64,000 bases of DNA, taken from DASYXW01 sp035934405 (GTDB taxonomy: Bacteria > Acidobacteriota > Terriglobia > UBA7540). The position numbers were made by a program, and so were the translations under genes. The stretch is taken from NCBI GenBank assembly GCA_035934405.1, contig DASYXW010000089.1:62001-126000 (forward strand), given 5' to 3'. The stretch's first letter is position 1. Each line of letters begins with the position of its first letter. Positions 50,246 through 58,429 of this stretch are shown piece after piece. The notes beneath the pieces are model-generated. The model was not told the DNA's origin. It did not search any database and saw only the letters and a list, made by a program, of their open reading frames with translations.

Positions 50246-50587
50246 CTACCCTGGCGGCCAGTGGAACACGCGCCCGCCCATCAAGTGTACGTGCAGGTGA
50301 AACACGGACTGGCCGGCGCCGGCTCCCGTGTTGATTACCGTGCGGTAGCCGCGTGCGTCAAGTCCGCGCTCGCGCGCGAGTTGAGCCGCGACGGCAATCA
50401 GGTGGCCCAGCAACACCTCGTCTTCCGCCTTTGCTTCCGCGAGCGACTCCATGTGCCGGCGCGGGACGACGAGCAGGTGAACGGGCGCCTGCGGATGAAT
50501 ATCTTCGATGGCCACCACCGTCGGATCTTCGTAGACGAATGTCGCCGGCACCTCGCGTTCGACGATGCGACAGAAGAGGCAATCCAT
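50246..50587 (-). CDS. HIT family nucleotide hydrolase (HINT-like)
   Basis: The protein has 113 residues, a complete HIT domain. CLFCRIVEREVPATFVYED is the typical start, HPQAPVHLLVVPRRHMESL the middle, and SVFHLHVHLMGGR carries the HxHxH motif with the catalytic central His. HINT enzymes hydrolyse AMP-linked phosphoramidates in the cytoplasm. The start codon lies only 14 nt from the end of an IS630-type remnant, so the original promoter has probably been displaced. No Shine-Dalgarno is visible. Confidence 0.93.
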   Translation of the reverse strand: MDCLFCRIVEREVPATFVYEDPTVVAIEDIHPQAPVHLLVVPRRHMESLAEAKAEDEVLLGHLIAVAAQLARERGLDARGYRTVINTGAGAGQSVFHLHVHLMGGRVFHWPPG

Positions 50588-50602
50588 AGTCAGTGACTGG
50601 TA

Positions 50603-51206
50603 TATCGTACAGATAGTTCTTTTTAATATATCAATTCGGCGTTACAGTCGGGGCATGTCAAGAGTAGCCCCGGAGTTGGACCCATGAATATGTCCGGCAC
50701 GGAACCCACACGCTGCTGGCCGCCTTGGAGATTGCCACCGGCAGGGCTCTGGCTGAAGTGAAGCGACGGACCGCCGTCAATTTCTTGCGTTTCATGAACC
50801 AAGTGGCCGGGCACTACCCGGACCATGAGCTTCACGTCATCCTGGACAATTTGAACATCCACAAGAACGCTGCCGTCCAAGGATGGCTCGGGCGGCATCC
50901 CCAAGTCCACTTCCACCATACTCCGACTCACGCCTCCTGGGTCAATCTGGCCGAATGCTTTTTCAGCATCCTGACCCGGCGTGGGCTCCAGCAGAGCGTT
51001 CATCGCTCCCGGCGGGAACTGAAAGCGTACCTTTTGGAGTTCATCGACCACTATAACGAAACCTGTTCCCCTTTCGTCTGGACGAAAGGGCCGGAGCACT
51101 TGCAACGCATTATTGAAAAGACCCAAGAGTATCAGGCGGCGCATCCTCGGAAACCGAGCCGTCGCCACCGGGAAAAAGAATAATCTAAAGCACTAACTGT
51201 ACGATG
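50603..51206. mobile_element. Internally deleted IS630-family element
   Basis: The ends TATCGTACAG (50603-50612) and CTGTACGATG (51197-51206) are inverted repeats matching at nine of ten positions. Each is flanked by TA (50601-50602 and 51207-51208), the target duplication of IS630/Tc1 elements. At 604 bp it is about half the length of a full element. Only the C-terminal part of the transposase remains. It could be moved in trans by a full-length relative. Confidence 0.75.
50668..51183 (+). pseudogene. IS630-type transposase, C-terminal fragment
   Basis: After an in-frame stop at 50665 the frame reads HEYVRHGTHTLLAALEIATG, then HVILDNLNIHKNAAVQGWLG with the second catalytic Asp, PTHASWVNLAECFFSILTRR with the catalytic Glu, and ends RKPSRRHREKE. 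The N-terminal DNA-binding domain and first Asp are missing. About 170 residues remain of the usual 340 or so, so it is not an active transposase. Confidence 0.85.
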
Positions 51207-51278
51207 TACTAGTTGTTAGCGGCCAGTGGAGAAACCGCGAGTTATCAAGGAGGATTACATACTATAGTGACGACCTGT

Positions 51279-51324
51279 GCTGTAGCGGCGGTCTGCGACC
51301 GCTGTCTTTTCGGCGCTCAGAGAG
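51279..51324. repeat. TGTAGCGGCGG repeat, partial copy
   Basis: GCTGTAGCGGCGGTCTGCGA, then CTTTTCGGCGCTCAGAGAG, match the first half of the element at 58222-58327. The second half is missing. A fragment CTCGCCGCTACAG at about 29933-29943 may be a third relic. Confidence 0.65.
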
Positions 51325-51429
51325 TGATTGGATAACGGCGCCGGCTCCTCTAATCGTAGACTTGGGTTGTCCCATCAGGAACGAAGCTCAAAAACACTTC
51401 GTTTCGCTTCGTTCCCGCACTCTATTATG

Positions 51430-51499
51430 GGGACGGAGAGGACTGTCAAGGGTCTGCGATGAACGCCCTGCTGGCGCCCTTGACAGCCCTCTCCGTCCC
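51430..51499. repeat. 23-bp inverted repeat with 24-nt loop
   Basis: The left arm (51430-51452) starts GGGACGGAGAGG and ends TGTCAAGGG. The right arm (51477-51499) is its reverse complement except for one base. It lies downstream of the SpoIIE-type gene on the minus strand and between it and the IS630 remnant. As RNA it would be a very stable hairpin; no T-run follows on either strand. Confidence 0.7.
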
Positions 51500-51579
51500 A
51501 CCGGGAGCGTGTTTGTCTTTTCTGCTTGACGGCGCCGACGCTTTCATAGATGACCCGCTACCCAGCGTTCAGGGATAGT

Positions 51580-52797
51580 CTAGAGGGTTCGCAGGACGAG
51601 GCAGGTCATATCGTCGTGCTGGCGGGCGAAGCCCACGAAGGCGTCCACGGATCCCATCAGGGACGCCATCACGGCCGCGGCATCGCCGCCAAAGGCAGAA
51701 TCGAGAACCGTGAGCAGGCGTGCTTCGCCGTATTCTTCTCCCTGGTCGTTCACTGCTTCCACCAAGCCGTCGGTGAAAATCATCAGCAGGTCGCCCTTTG
51801 CCATTATTGTGTTGCCGGATTCGTAGAGCGAGTCTTCCTTGATGCCGAACGGAAGTCCGCCGGCTTCGAGGCGCTCCACTGCGCCCGAGGCGCGGCGAAG
51901 GACGGGCCAGTTGTGTCCGGCGTTCACGTAGACGAGCGCGCCGGTGGCCGGGTCGAGCTCCGCGAAGAAGGCCGTGGTGAATCGCCTGCCCCCCAGATTA
52001 TTGCTGCAGGCGTACTGGTTCAGGCTGGCGATGAGCGAGAGAAGCGGTGTGGGCGAGGCCGCCAGAGTCCGCAAGCTCGCCTGGAACGTGGCCATCAGCA
52101 GAGCCGCGGGAACGCTCTTGCCGGCGACGTCGGCCACCACCAGCAGCAGGGGGCCCGGCGCAGAGGACGTTTGAGAGGCTTCCGGCGCGGGGCGGAGGAA
52201 GGCGTCGTAGTAGTCGCCGGCCACGGTATTCTGCGGTCGGGTGTGGAAGGCGATGTCGCAGCCTGGAACCTGCGGCGGCGCGGCGGGCATCAGCCAGCCC
52301 TGGATCTCGCGCGCGATTTCGAGATCGCGCTTCATGGTGACGCGGTCGGCGAGCTCCAGGGCCAGCAGGACGAGGAGAGATGCCGCTGAAAGCATCAGGG
52401 GCAACTCGCCGCCGCCCACGATGAACTCCTTTTGGCCGATGTTGAAGCGCACGTCGAGAACGCCGAGCACTCCGAGCACGAGGGCGGCAAGGAAAAAGAC
52501 GCGGCGGGCCGGGGAGAGCTTGATCATCATGGCCCAGAACAAGGCGCGCGTGACCCGCCAGGTGCGCTTCCAGCGGCGTTCGCCCGCCGCGGCGGGCTCC
52601 AAGTCCACTTCCTTCGCGTACAGCTCGTAGCTCGATCGCGCGTCGGCGTGAAACTGCACCCAGAGATCGTGCAGCGCCACGCCGTCGGTGACGCGTTGCC
52701 AGAAGCTGCGGCACCGCGCGATGAAGCCGTCGAAGCCGCGGCCGACGCCGGCGGCGGTTGCGGTCCCTTGCCAGTCGTGTTGGGATCGGGGTGGCAT
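51580..52797 (-). CDS. Membrane SpoIIE/RsbU-type protein phosphatase
   Basis: The protein has 405 residues. Two transmembrane helices (about 98-115, VFFLAALVLGVLGVL, and 131-150, LPLMLSAASLLVLLALELA) precede a linker with the RDLEIAREIQGWLMPAAPPQ box that opens PP2C/SpoIIE output domains. The phosphatase domain has TVAGDYYDAF, VVADVAGKSVPAALLMATFQ, VNAGHNWPVL, LMIFTDGLVEAVN and ARQHDDMTCLVL, so the metal ligands are present. Such enzymes dephosphorylate anti-anti-sigma factors in partner-switching pathways, but no STAS or anti-sigma gene is nearby. No Shine-Dalgarno is visible. Confidence 0.9.
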   Translation of the reverse strand: MPPRSQHDWQGTATAAGVGRGFDGFIARCRSFWQRVTDGVALHDLWVQFHADARSSYELYAKEVDLEPAAAGERRWKRTWRVTRALFWAMMIKLSPARRVFFLAALVLGVLGVLDVRFNIGQKEFIVGGGELPLMLSAASLLVLLALELADRVTMKRDLEIAREIQGWLMPAAPPQVPGCDIAFHTRPQNTVAGDYYDAFLRPAPEASQTSSAPGPLLLVVADVAGKSVPAALLMATFQASLRTLAASPTPLLSLIASLNQYACSNNLGGRRFTTAFFAELDPATGALVYVNAGHNWPVLRRASGAVERLEAGGLPFGIKEDSLYESGNTIMAKGDLLMIFTDGLVEAVNDQGEEYGEARLLTVLDSAFGGDAAAVMASLMGSVDAFVGFARQHDDMTCLVLRTL

Positions 52798-52813
52798 GAA
52801 CAGAAAGTCTAAA

Positions 52814-52848
52814 GGATGAAAGGTGAAGTGTGAAGGGTGAAGTGCGAA
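52814..52848. repeat. GNGTGAA heptad array
   Basis: Five heptads: GGATGAA, AGGTGAA, GTGTGAA, GGGTGAA, GTGCGAA. The array fills most of the 65-nt spacer between the vapC stop and the start of the SpoIIE-type gene. Confidence 0.75.
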
Positions 52849-52862
52849 GCAAGAACCGGCAG

Positions 52863-53246
52863 TCAGGCACGCGGTTTCCTGGCTACGTATTGGACCCTGG
52901 CAAGGCCCTTGAAGTCAGCATCCTGTGTCCAGACTACGGCATCGTAGAGCCGGGCTGTTGCCAGAATGACGCTATCCGCCAAAGGCAGCTTCAGGTCAAG
53001 GCTGATGCGGGCCGCGCTGAGCGCCAATGATGCATCCAGATCAACGACCTGTCCCTGCCGCATCTGCGCCACGGCCGCGATCGCCGGAGTCTCGCCACGC
53101 TGGCTGGCGATTCGCTTAAAGACTTCCAGCAAGGTGAGAGAAGGAACGATCAACTTGCTCAGAGCTTCGATCGCCGGCGCGAAAAAGTTGGCGTTCGGCC
53201 CGTCGGCAAAATACTCGAGCCAGCCGGAAGAGTCCACTACGTTCAT
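52863..53246 (-). CDS. vapC: VapC-type PIN-domain ribonuclease toxin
   Basis: The protein has 127 residues with the four PIN acidic positions: Asp5 (NVVDSSGWLEYF), Glu41 (TLLEVFKRI), Asp91 (LPLADSVILATA) and Asp109 (VWTQDADFKGL). It should cleave specific RNAs when not bound by VapB. It overlaps the antitoxin gene by 4 nt (ATGA), indicating coupled translation. Confidence 0.94.
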   Translation of the reverse strand: MNVVDSSGWLEYFADGPNANFFAPAIEALSKLIVPSLTLLEVFKRIASQRGETPAIAAVAQMRQGQVVDLDASLALSAARISLDLKLPLADSVILATARLYDAVVWTQDADFKGLARVQYVARKPRA

Positions 53247-53449
53247 GCGCGATCGCCCTCGCGTTCGACTGCGGTGTCGATTCCCTTGACGAAGCCCCGC
53301 ATTTGCCTCATCCGTTTCAGGGGAATGAATTCCAGGCGGTTCTCATACTCGATCACCTGGATTTTTTGGCCTGGACGGATGCCGAGCGACTCGCGAATCT
53401 TGCGAGGAATCACGACTTGAAATTTTGGCGACACGGTCACGGTTGCCAT
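53243..53449 (-). CDS. vapB: VapB/AbrB-type antitoxin
   Basis: The ATG at 53449 is chosen because GGAGG lies 5 nt upstream, inside the sequence that would be coding if the ATG at 53461 were used; this gives 68 residues. ATVTVSPKFQVVIPRKIRES, LGIRPGQKIQVIEYENRLEF is a swapped-hairpin AbrB DNA-binding domain. The C-terminal part (RQMRGFVKGIDTAVEREGDR) would wrap around VapC. It should autorepress the promoter at 53499-53527. Confidence 0.93.
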   Translation of the reverse strand: MATVTVSPKFQVVIPRKIRESLGIRPGQKIQVIEYENRLEFIPLKRMRQMRGFVKGIDTAVEREGDRA

Positions 53450-53498
53450 AGTACCCTCCATCTATCGACGAGAGTCAGGTTAGACCATCTACAGGTCG

Positions 53499-53527
53499 AT
53501 TGTATCTTCGTAAAACACCAACGTCAA
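53499..53527 (-). promoter_or_regulatory. vapBC promoter
   Basis: Minus strand: TTGACG (53527-53522), 17 nt, TACAAT (53504-53499). The start near 53492 gives a leader of about 43 nt that includes the Shine-Dalgarno, unlike the two other toxin-antitoxin operons here. Confidence 0.65.
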
Positions 53528-53543
53528 CCCTCAAACTCCCCTC

Positions 53544-56543
53544 TCATTCCGCGCCCAGCAGGCGGCGATAGACCTCCCGTACCTGCTGCTGGACCTCGCG
53601 CAGACGGGCGGCGAGAGTTGCGCCCTCCTCGACCAGCCCCCAGCGGCGGGCCAGGGCCGCGACGGCTTCGGCGTGCCCGACGTGCTCGGGCAATCCGCGC
53701 GCCGGCCGGCCGGTGACGAGCCGGATGGCGTGGTCGAGAGAGCGCAGAAACTCTGCGCCCGCGGTCAAGGTTCCGGCGTCACCGTCGGCGAGGTGGCCAG
53801 CGGAGCGCAGCGCCTCGATCTGCTGGGGCAGGTTGAGGCCCGAAGGAAGCAAGAGGCAGTGGCGCAGGCGCAGGTAGGATACGGCAAAGTCCACGTCGTA
53901 GTAACCGCCCGGGGCGGTCTTGGTGTCGCTGGGCGGGACCATAATCTCGGTTTCGAGCCGGCGTCGCATGCCGTGAAGCTCGGCCTCGAGATGGGGGTGT
54001 GCGGCAAAGCGCGCGAACAGGGTTGAGATGACGCGCGCGGCCAGTTGATAACCCAGTTCAAGGTCGCCGGCCACCGGCCACGCCTTGAGGTAGGCCAGCG
54101 CCTCCCAGGGCTCGGAGGCTTCGGCGAGGTAGCGCGCCAGCGCGTCGCTGGTGACCACCAGCTCGCCTTCCTGCCCGCGCGGCCGCAGGCGTGTGTCGAC
54201 GGCGAACACGGTTCCGTCGCTCGTGTAGCTGGAAAGAACTTCAATGGTCTTTTCCGCCACGCGAGTCCAGAGCGTCAGGTCATCGGGCGACACCGGAGAA
54301 GTGATGACGAAAACAAGATCGGCGTCGGAAGCGAGGTCGAACTCACCGACGCCGAGACGTCCGAGAGCGAGCACGGCCAAGCGCCCGGAGCCACCAGACG
54401 GCCCGGCCGTGATTTCCAGGGCCTCGCCCGCGATCAGAAGCGCGCTCGAAACGGCTCGCGCCGCAAGCTGAGACCACCGGTTGAACGAATCGAAAACCGA
54501 ATCGAGACGGCAACAGTCCTGCGCGCCCAGCGCCAGGATTCCCTGCCGGTATTCGCGGCGCAGCGCCGCCATCTTACCACCCACACCGAGGCCGTTCTCG
54601 GTGATCCATGGAAATGACGGGAAGCCGGGCGGGGCGCCAGCCGGGGCGAGCGACCCGCTGAGAGGCAGGGCCCTCTGTTCGACGGGATCAGGTAACGTGG
54701 TGGGAGCAGGCTCGAGGGCCGCGACGTCTTCCGGGTGGCGCACGAGGAGGCCGGCGAGGTAATGGCTCGCGCTGAGCGCCTCCATTGCCTGCCGGACAGC
54801 CGCGATTTGCCGCCGAGCGGATGCGAATCGCTCCGGGGATTCCGCGAGCGCCGCAAAAAAGCGCGCGACGTGGGGCTGCGCGCGTTCCGGCAAATCAACT
54901 CTTTTGACCACCTCAGCCAAATCCGGCGCCTGGGAGTTGAGGAAGCGCAGAGTGGCCGCGTAGGAATGTGGTCGTCCAGCAAGCGACTCCGGGGGGGTCA
55001 GCTCAAAACTGTCGGGACCATCGGGGCCGTGGCGCGGCGGCGACGCCGCGCCCGGGTGGATCACGCGGCCGTGAATGGCGTCGACGCGCGCGAAAGTGCG
55101 CCGCAGCCGATGGACCAGCACGGTGCCGGGCGACGGGCGCGGGCCGGGCTCGACCCCGGCGCGCCGCGCCAGCCGGTCGAGCGCCGCGATTCCGGCGGGC
55201 AAGCGATGCGTCTGCTGGCCGCGGTCGAGCTGAATGCGGTGCTCCACCTTGCGGAGGAACTCGTAAGCGGTGGCGAGCGCCGCGTAATCGCGGTCGGAGA
55301 GCAGCCGTTTATCATTGAGCTTTCGCAGGGCATGGAGCGTTCCGCCGGAGCGCACCCACGGATCGCGGCCGCCGTGCAGCCGCTGGAGGCACTGGGTGAG
55401 AAACTCGATGTCGCGGATGCCGCCGCGATGGCGTTTCACATCCATGGCGTCGCGCTCGCTCTCCCGCAGCTTCCGCGACGTCCTCTCGCGCGCCACGAGC
55501 ACGCTCTCGACGGCGGCGAAATTCGCGGGCGAACTGTAGACGCGAGGCTCGACGCCACGCAAGAAAGCGCGCGTCAGCGCGGCGTCACCCGCCGAGTGCC
55601 GCGCCTTGAGCAGCATCTGCAGCTCCCAGTCGCGCGCCCGGCGCTCGTAATATTCGAGCGCCGAGTGGAGCGAAATTGTGAGATCTCCCTGGCTGCCCTC
55701 CGGGCGCAGGCGCAAGTCAAGCCGGAAAACGGGGCCGGCGGGCGTGCTCTGAGTGAGGGTGCGGGTGAGGGCGTGCGCCAGCCGAACAAAATACTCTTTG
55801 TTGGCTACGACCGAGTCGGGCTCGTTGCCGCCGGCGGTCTCGCCGTCGTGCGAGTAGAGAAATAGCAGGTCAACATCCGAGCTGTAGTTGAGCTCGTCGC
55901 CGCCCAGCTTGCCGAGCGAGACGATGCTGAACCCGCTGCGCGCGATGCGGCCTTCCGCGTCGCGGTACTGCGGCTGCCCATACCGCTTTACCAGCTCCTG
56001 ATCGCAATAAGCCAGAGCGTTGGCCAGAATGACGTTGGCCAGGGCCGAGAGAGCCTGCGTGGTCTCGGCCAAGGTGGAGAGCCCGAGGACGTCCTTGAGG
56101 ACGATGCGCAGGTAATTCCGTTGCTTGAACCGCGCCAGTTGCGCCGCCAGCCACACGTCTGGACTCGTGGTCGAGAACCGCGCGTAATCCTGCATGAGAT
56201 CTTCGGTGGACTTCAGCTGGGTGAAATTGCGGTCGCGAGCGAACTCGACGGCGAGCGCGGGTTCGGCCAGAAAAGTCTCGGCGAGAAAGCCGCTGTAACC
56301 GAAGATCGCCACGAGGTATGTGAGCGCGGTGGGATGTTGCGCGAGATCGCGCCGAACGTCAGGTGGCGCGATCAGAGAGTAACGCTCGAGCAGGTTCAGC
56401 GCGCCGTCGGGGTCAGGGGATTCGGCCAGGAGGGCCGCTAACGGAACAAGCAGCGACGGCGCAAGTCGCTCTTCCAGCCGAGCCAAGTTATCTTCGGCCT
56501 TGCCGGGATCATGAAAAGGAACGGCCGAGAACTCGGTGCGCAT
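53544..56543 (-). CDS. glnE: Glutamine synthetase adenylyltransferase/deadenylase
   Basis: The ATG at 56543 gives 999 residues, close to the usual 950. Two nucleotidyltransferase domains are visible. The N-terminal deadenylating one (about 215-235) has LGGDELNYSSDVDLLFLYS; the C-terminal adenylylating one (about 725-745) has LGRLGVGEFDLASDADLVFV, each with the D-x-D pair. KHRGGIRDIEFLTQCLQ and YYDVDFAVSYLRLRHCLLL mark the conserved helical regulatory parts. It attaches or removes AMP on Tyr397 of GlnA according to nitrogen status. It follows glnA after 82 nt and has its own -10. It is convergent with nothing; vapB lies downstream on the same strand. Confidence 0.96.
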   Translation of the reverse strand: MRTEFSAVPFHDPGKAEDNLARLEERLAPSLLVPLAALLAESPDPDGALNLLERYSLIAPPDVRRDLAQHPTALTYLVAIFGYSGFLAETFLAEPALAVEFARDRNFTQLKSTEDLMQDYARFSTTSPDVWLAAQLARFKQRNYLRIVLKDVLGLSTLAETTQALSALANVILANALAYCDQELVKRYGQPQYRDAEGRIARSGFSIVSLGKLGGDELNYSSDVDLLFLYSHDGETAGGNEPDSVVANKEYFVRLAHALTRTLTQSTPAGPVFRLDLRLRPEGSQGDLTISLHSALEYYERRARDWELQMLLKARHSAGDAALTRAFLRGVEPRVYSSPANFAAVESVLVARERTSRKLRESERDAMDVKRHRGGIRDIEFLTQCLQRLHGGRDPWVRSGGTLHALRKLNDKRLLSDRDYAALATAYEFLRKVEHRIQLDRGQQTHRLPAGIAALDRLARRAGVEPGPRPSPGTVLVHRLRRTFARVDAIHGRVIHPGAASPPRHGPDGPDSFELTPPESLAGRPHSYAATLRFLNSQAPDLAEVVKRVDLPERAQPHVARFFAALAESPERFASARRQIAAVRQAMEALSASHYLAGLLVRHPEDVAALEPAPTTLPDPVEQRALPLSGSLAPAGAPPGFPSFPWITENGLGVGGKMAALRREYRQGILALGAQDCCRLDSVFDSFNRWSQLAARAVSSALLIAGEALEITAGPSGGSGRLAVLALGRLGVGEFDLASDADLVFVITSPVSPDDLTLWTRVAEKTIEVLSSYTSDGTVFAVDTRLRPRGQEGELVVTSDALARYLAEASEPWEALAYLKAWPVAGDLELGYQLAARVISTLFARFAAHPHLEAELHGMRRRLETEIMVPPSDTKTAPGGYYDVDFAVSYLRLRHCLLLPSGLNLPQQIEALRSAGHLADGDAGTLTAGAEFLRSLDHAIRLVTGRPARGLPEHVGHAEAVAALARRWGLVEEGATLAARLREVQQQVREVYRRLLGAE

Positions 56544-56550
56544 CGACCGG

Positions 56551-56556
56551 ATTATA
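56551..56556 (-). promoter_or_regulatory. -10 box just upstream of glnE, possible leaderless start
   Basis: TATAAT on the minus strand (56556-56551) lies 7 nt before the ATG of glnE. No good -35 is present at 16-18 nt, and no Shine-Dalgarno precedes the ATG. Confidence 0.4.
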
Positions 56557-56592
56557 CCGCCATCAGCGGACCGCAAGCCCGCCCGGCCCCCT

Positions 56593-56620
56593 AGCCACTA
56601 ACCACTTGCCACTGACCACT
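56593..56620. repeat. NNCCACT heptad array
   Basis: Four heptads: AGCCACT, AACCACT, TGCCACT, GACCACT, in the 82-nt spacer between glnA and glnE. Confidence 0.7.
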
Positions 56621-56625
56621 GCCTC

Positions 56626-58035
56626 TCAGATGTCGTAGTACAGCGCGAACTCGTAAGGGTGAGGCCGCATGTTGATGGCCTGGACTTCGTTCTTCATCTT
56701 GTACTCAATCCAGGTTTCGATGAGCTCTTCGCTGAATACGTCGCCCTTCAGCAGGAAGTCGTGATCCTTTTCGAGCGCCCGCAAAGATTCCTCGAGCGAG
56801 CCGGGCAGCGACGGAACCTTCTTGAGGTCCTCCGGTCCCAGGTCGTAGATGTCCTTGTCGAGCGGCTCGCCCGGATCAATCTTCTGTTCCACGCCGTCGA
56901 GGCCCGCCATCAGCATCGCCGCGAACGCCAGGTAAGGATTGCAGGAGGCGTCGGGCGGACGGAACTCGAGCCGCTTGGCCTTGGGACTGGCGGAATACAT
57001 CGGGATGCGCACGGCGGCGCTGCGATTGCGCCGCGAGTAGGCGAGGTTGACGGGCGCTTCGAACCCGGGCACCAGGCGCTTGTAGGAATTGGTGGTGGGC
57101 GCGATGAGCGCGGCGAGCGCCGGCGCGTGCTTCAGCAGGCCGCCGATATACCACATGGCCATCGGGCTGAGGCCGGCGTATTGGTCGCCGGAAAACAGCG
57201 GCTTGCCGCTCTTCCATAAGCTCTGGTGCGTGTGCATGCCGGTGCCGTTGTCCTGGAAAATCGGCTTGGGCATGAAGGTGACGGTCTTGCCGTACTGGCG
57301 CGCCACGTTGCGCACGATGTACTTGTAAATCATCATGCGGTCGGCGGAGACCACCATGGAGTTGAATTGCTGGTCGATTTCGCTCTGGCCGCCGGTGGCC
57401 ACCTCGTGGTGGTGACACTCGATGGTGAGCCCGGCCTTCTCCATGGTCAGCACCATCTCGGAGCGCAGGTCCTGGTAGTGGTCGGTGGGCGGTACCGGGA
57501 AGTAGCCTTCCTTGTAGCGAGGTCTGTAGCCTAGATTGTCCTTCTCGCGGCCGGAGTTCCAGCGGCCTTCCTCAGCGTCGATGAAGTAGTATCCGTGCTG
57601 CTGCGCCTGGTCGAAACGGATGTTGTCAAAAATGAAAAACTCGGCCTCGGCGCCGAAATAAGCCGTGTCGCCAATACCGGTGTAGCCTAGATAAGCCTCC
57701 GCCTGTTTGGCCACATGCCGCGGGTCCCGGAGGTAGTGCTGCTTGGTGATGGGATCAATGATGTCGCCGATCATCACCAGCGTGGGCACGTCGGTGAACG
57801 GGTCGAGCATGTACCACGAGGGGTCGGGGACCAGCAGCATGTCGCTCTCGTGGATGGCCGCCCAGCCGCGGATGCTGGAGCCATCCATTCCGAAACCGTC
57901 CTCAAATGATTTCTCGTCCACTTCGTGAAGCGGATAGGACACGTGATGCCAGAGTCCGGGCAAGTCGGTGAAGCGGAGATCCACAATCTTCACATTATTG
58001 GCGGCGGCAAATTCGAGTACCGTCTTGGCGTTCAT
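56626..58035 (-). CDS. glnA: Type I glutamine synthetase
   Basis: The protein has 469 residues, the usual GSI-beta length. The N-terminal beta-grasp domain carries the latch-region FGMDGSSIRGWAAIHESDM. Catalytic motifs include FGAEAEFFIFD (Glu ligands), HHHEVATGGQSEIDQQFN, FMPKPIFQDNGTGMHTHQSL and NRSAAVRIPMYS, plus RLEFRPPD. Tyr397 in KDIYDLGPED is the adenylylation site, at exactly the E. coli position. It makes glutamine from glutamate, ammonia and ATP in the cytoplasm. glnE lies directly downstream, which supports control by adenylylation. Confidence 0.98.
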   Translation of the reverse strand: MNAKTVLEFAAANNVKIVDLRFTDLPGLWHHVSYPLHEVDEKSFEDGFGMDGSSIRGWAAIHESDMLLVPDPSWYMLDPFTDVPTLVMIGDIIDPITKQHYLRDPRHVAKQAEAYLGYTGIGDTAYFGAEAEFFIFDNIRFDQAQQHGYYFIDAEEGRWNSGREKDNLGYRPRYKEGYFPVPPTDHYQDLRSEMVLTMEKAGLTIECHHHEVATGGQSEIDQQFNSMVVSADRMMIYKYIVRNVARQYGKTVTFMPKPIFQDNGTGMHTHQSLWKSGKPLFSGDQYAGLSPMAMWYIGGLLKHAPALAALIAPTTNSYKRLVPGFEAPVNLAYSRRNRSAAVRIPMYSASPKAKRLEFRPPDASCNPYLAFAAMLMAGLDGVEQKIDPGEPLDKDIYDLGPEDLKKVPSLPGSLEESLRALEKDHDFLLKGDVFSEELIETWIEYKMKNEVQAINMRPHPYEFALYYDI

Positions 58036-58092
58036 GAACCCTCCTCAGGAATGTTGGCGACCTTGAGTCCGATGGGTTACGACTGGAACGCC

Positions 58093-58121
58093 AACATATC
58101 CCGGCTCGCGATTGAAGTCAA
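58093..58121 (-). promoter_or_regulatory. glnA promoter
   Basis: Minus strand: TTGACT (58121-58116), 17 nt, TATGTT (58098-58093), with a start near 58086 and a leader of about 50 nt that contains GAGGAGGGTTC before the ATG. No sigma54 GG-N10-GC element is seen. Confidence 0.6.
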
Positions 58122-58221
58122 CATCACTTCCTCTATCGCCGCCATAAGGTTACTTTATAGCGGGCGTCCGCTTCCAGCCTCCCGCTGCCGACAAGACGCC
58201 GGCGACACAGTGGCTGGAGGG

Positions 58222-58327
58222 TAGTGGGTCAGTTTGAAGCGCTGTAGCGGCGGTCTCCGACCGCCGGCCTTTCTTTTCAAACGATTTCGGCGCTCAGAGA
58301 GCGCCGCTACAACAAACTGACCCATTA
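58222..58327. repeat. 106-bp palindromic element (TGTAGCGGCGG family)
   Basis: Outer arms TAGTGGGTCAGTTTG (58222-58236) and CAAACTGACCCATTA (58313-58327) match at 14 of 15 positions. Inner arms TGTAGCGGCG (58243-58252) and CGCCGCTACA (58302-58311) are perfect. A further GGTCTCCGACC hairpin lies inside. A partial copy is at 51279-51324. It resembles a small non-autonomous mobile element in the glnA-arginine decarboxylase spacer (58036-58429), which holds no gene. Confidence 0.75.
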
Positions 58328-58344
58328 CCGGCCGGAGAATCTCG

Positions 58345-58374
58345 TTGACACCCTTCGCAACCTTTTGCTACGTT
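58345..58374 (+). promoter_or_regulatory. Promoter of the arginine decarboxylase gene
   Basis: TTGACA (58345-58350), 18 nt, TACGTT (58369-58374). The predicted start is near 58381, about 50 nt before the ATG. Confidence 0.55.
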
Positions 58375-58429
58375 GTGGCGCTTGACGATTCTGGCCGCTT
58401 GATTCCTTCTCGACCGAGGATGCCGACCG

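Larger units (their letters stand above)
51207..51579. other. Gene-free spacer with two palindromic elements
   Basis: No gene is seen in these 373 bases. It holds the TGTAGCGGCGG repeat at 51279-51324, small inverted AACGAAG/CTTCGTT arms around 51381-51413, and the large palindrome at 51430-51499. Confidence 0.5.

Noticed and set aside
50725..51183. Intact short transposase
   Set aside because: The first catalytic Asp and the DNA-binding domain are absent, and coding similarity extends upstream to an in-frame stop.
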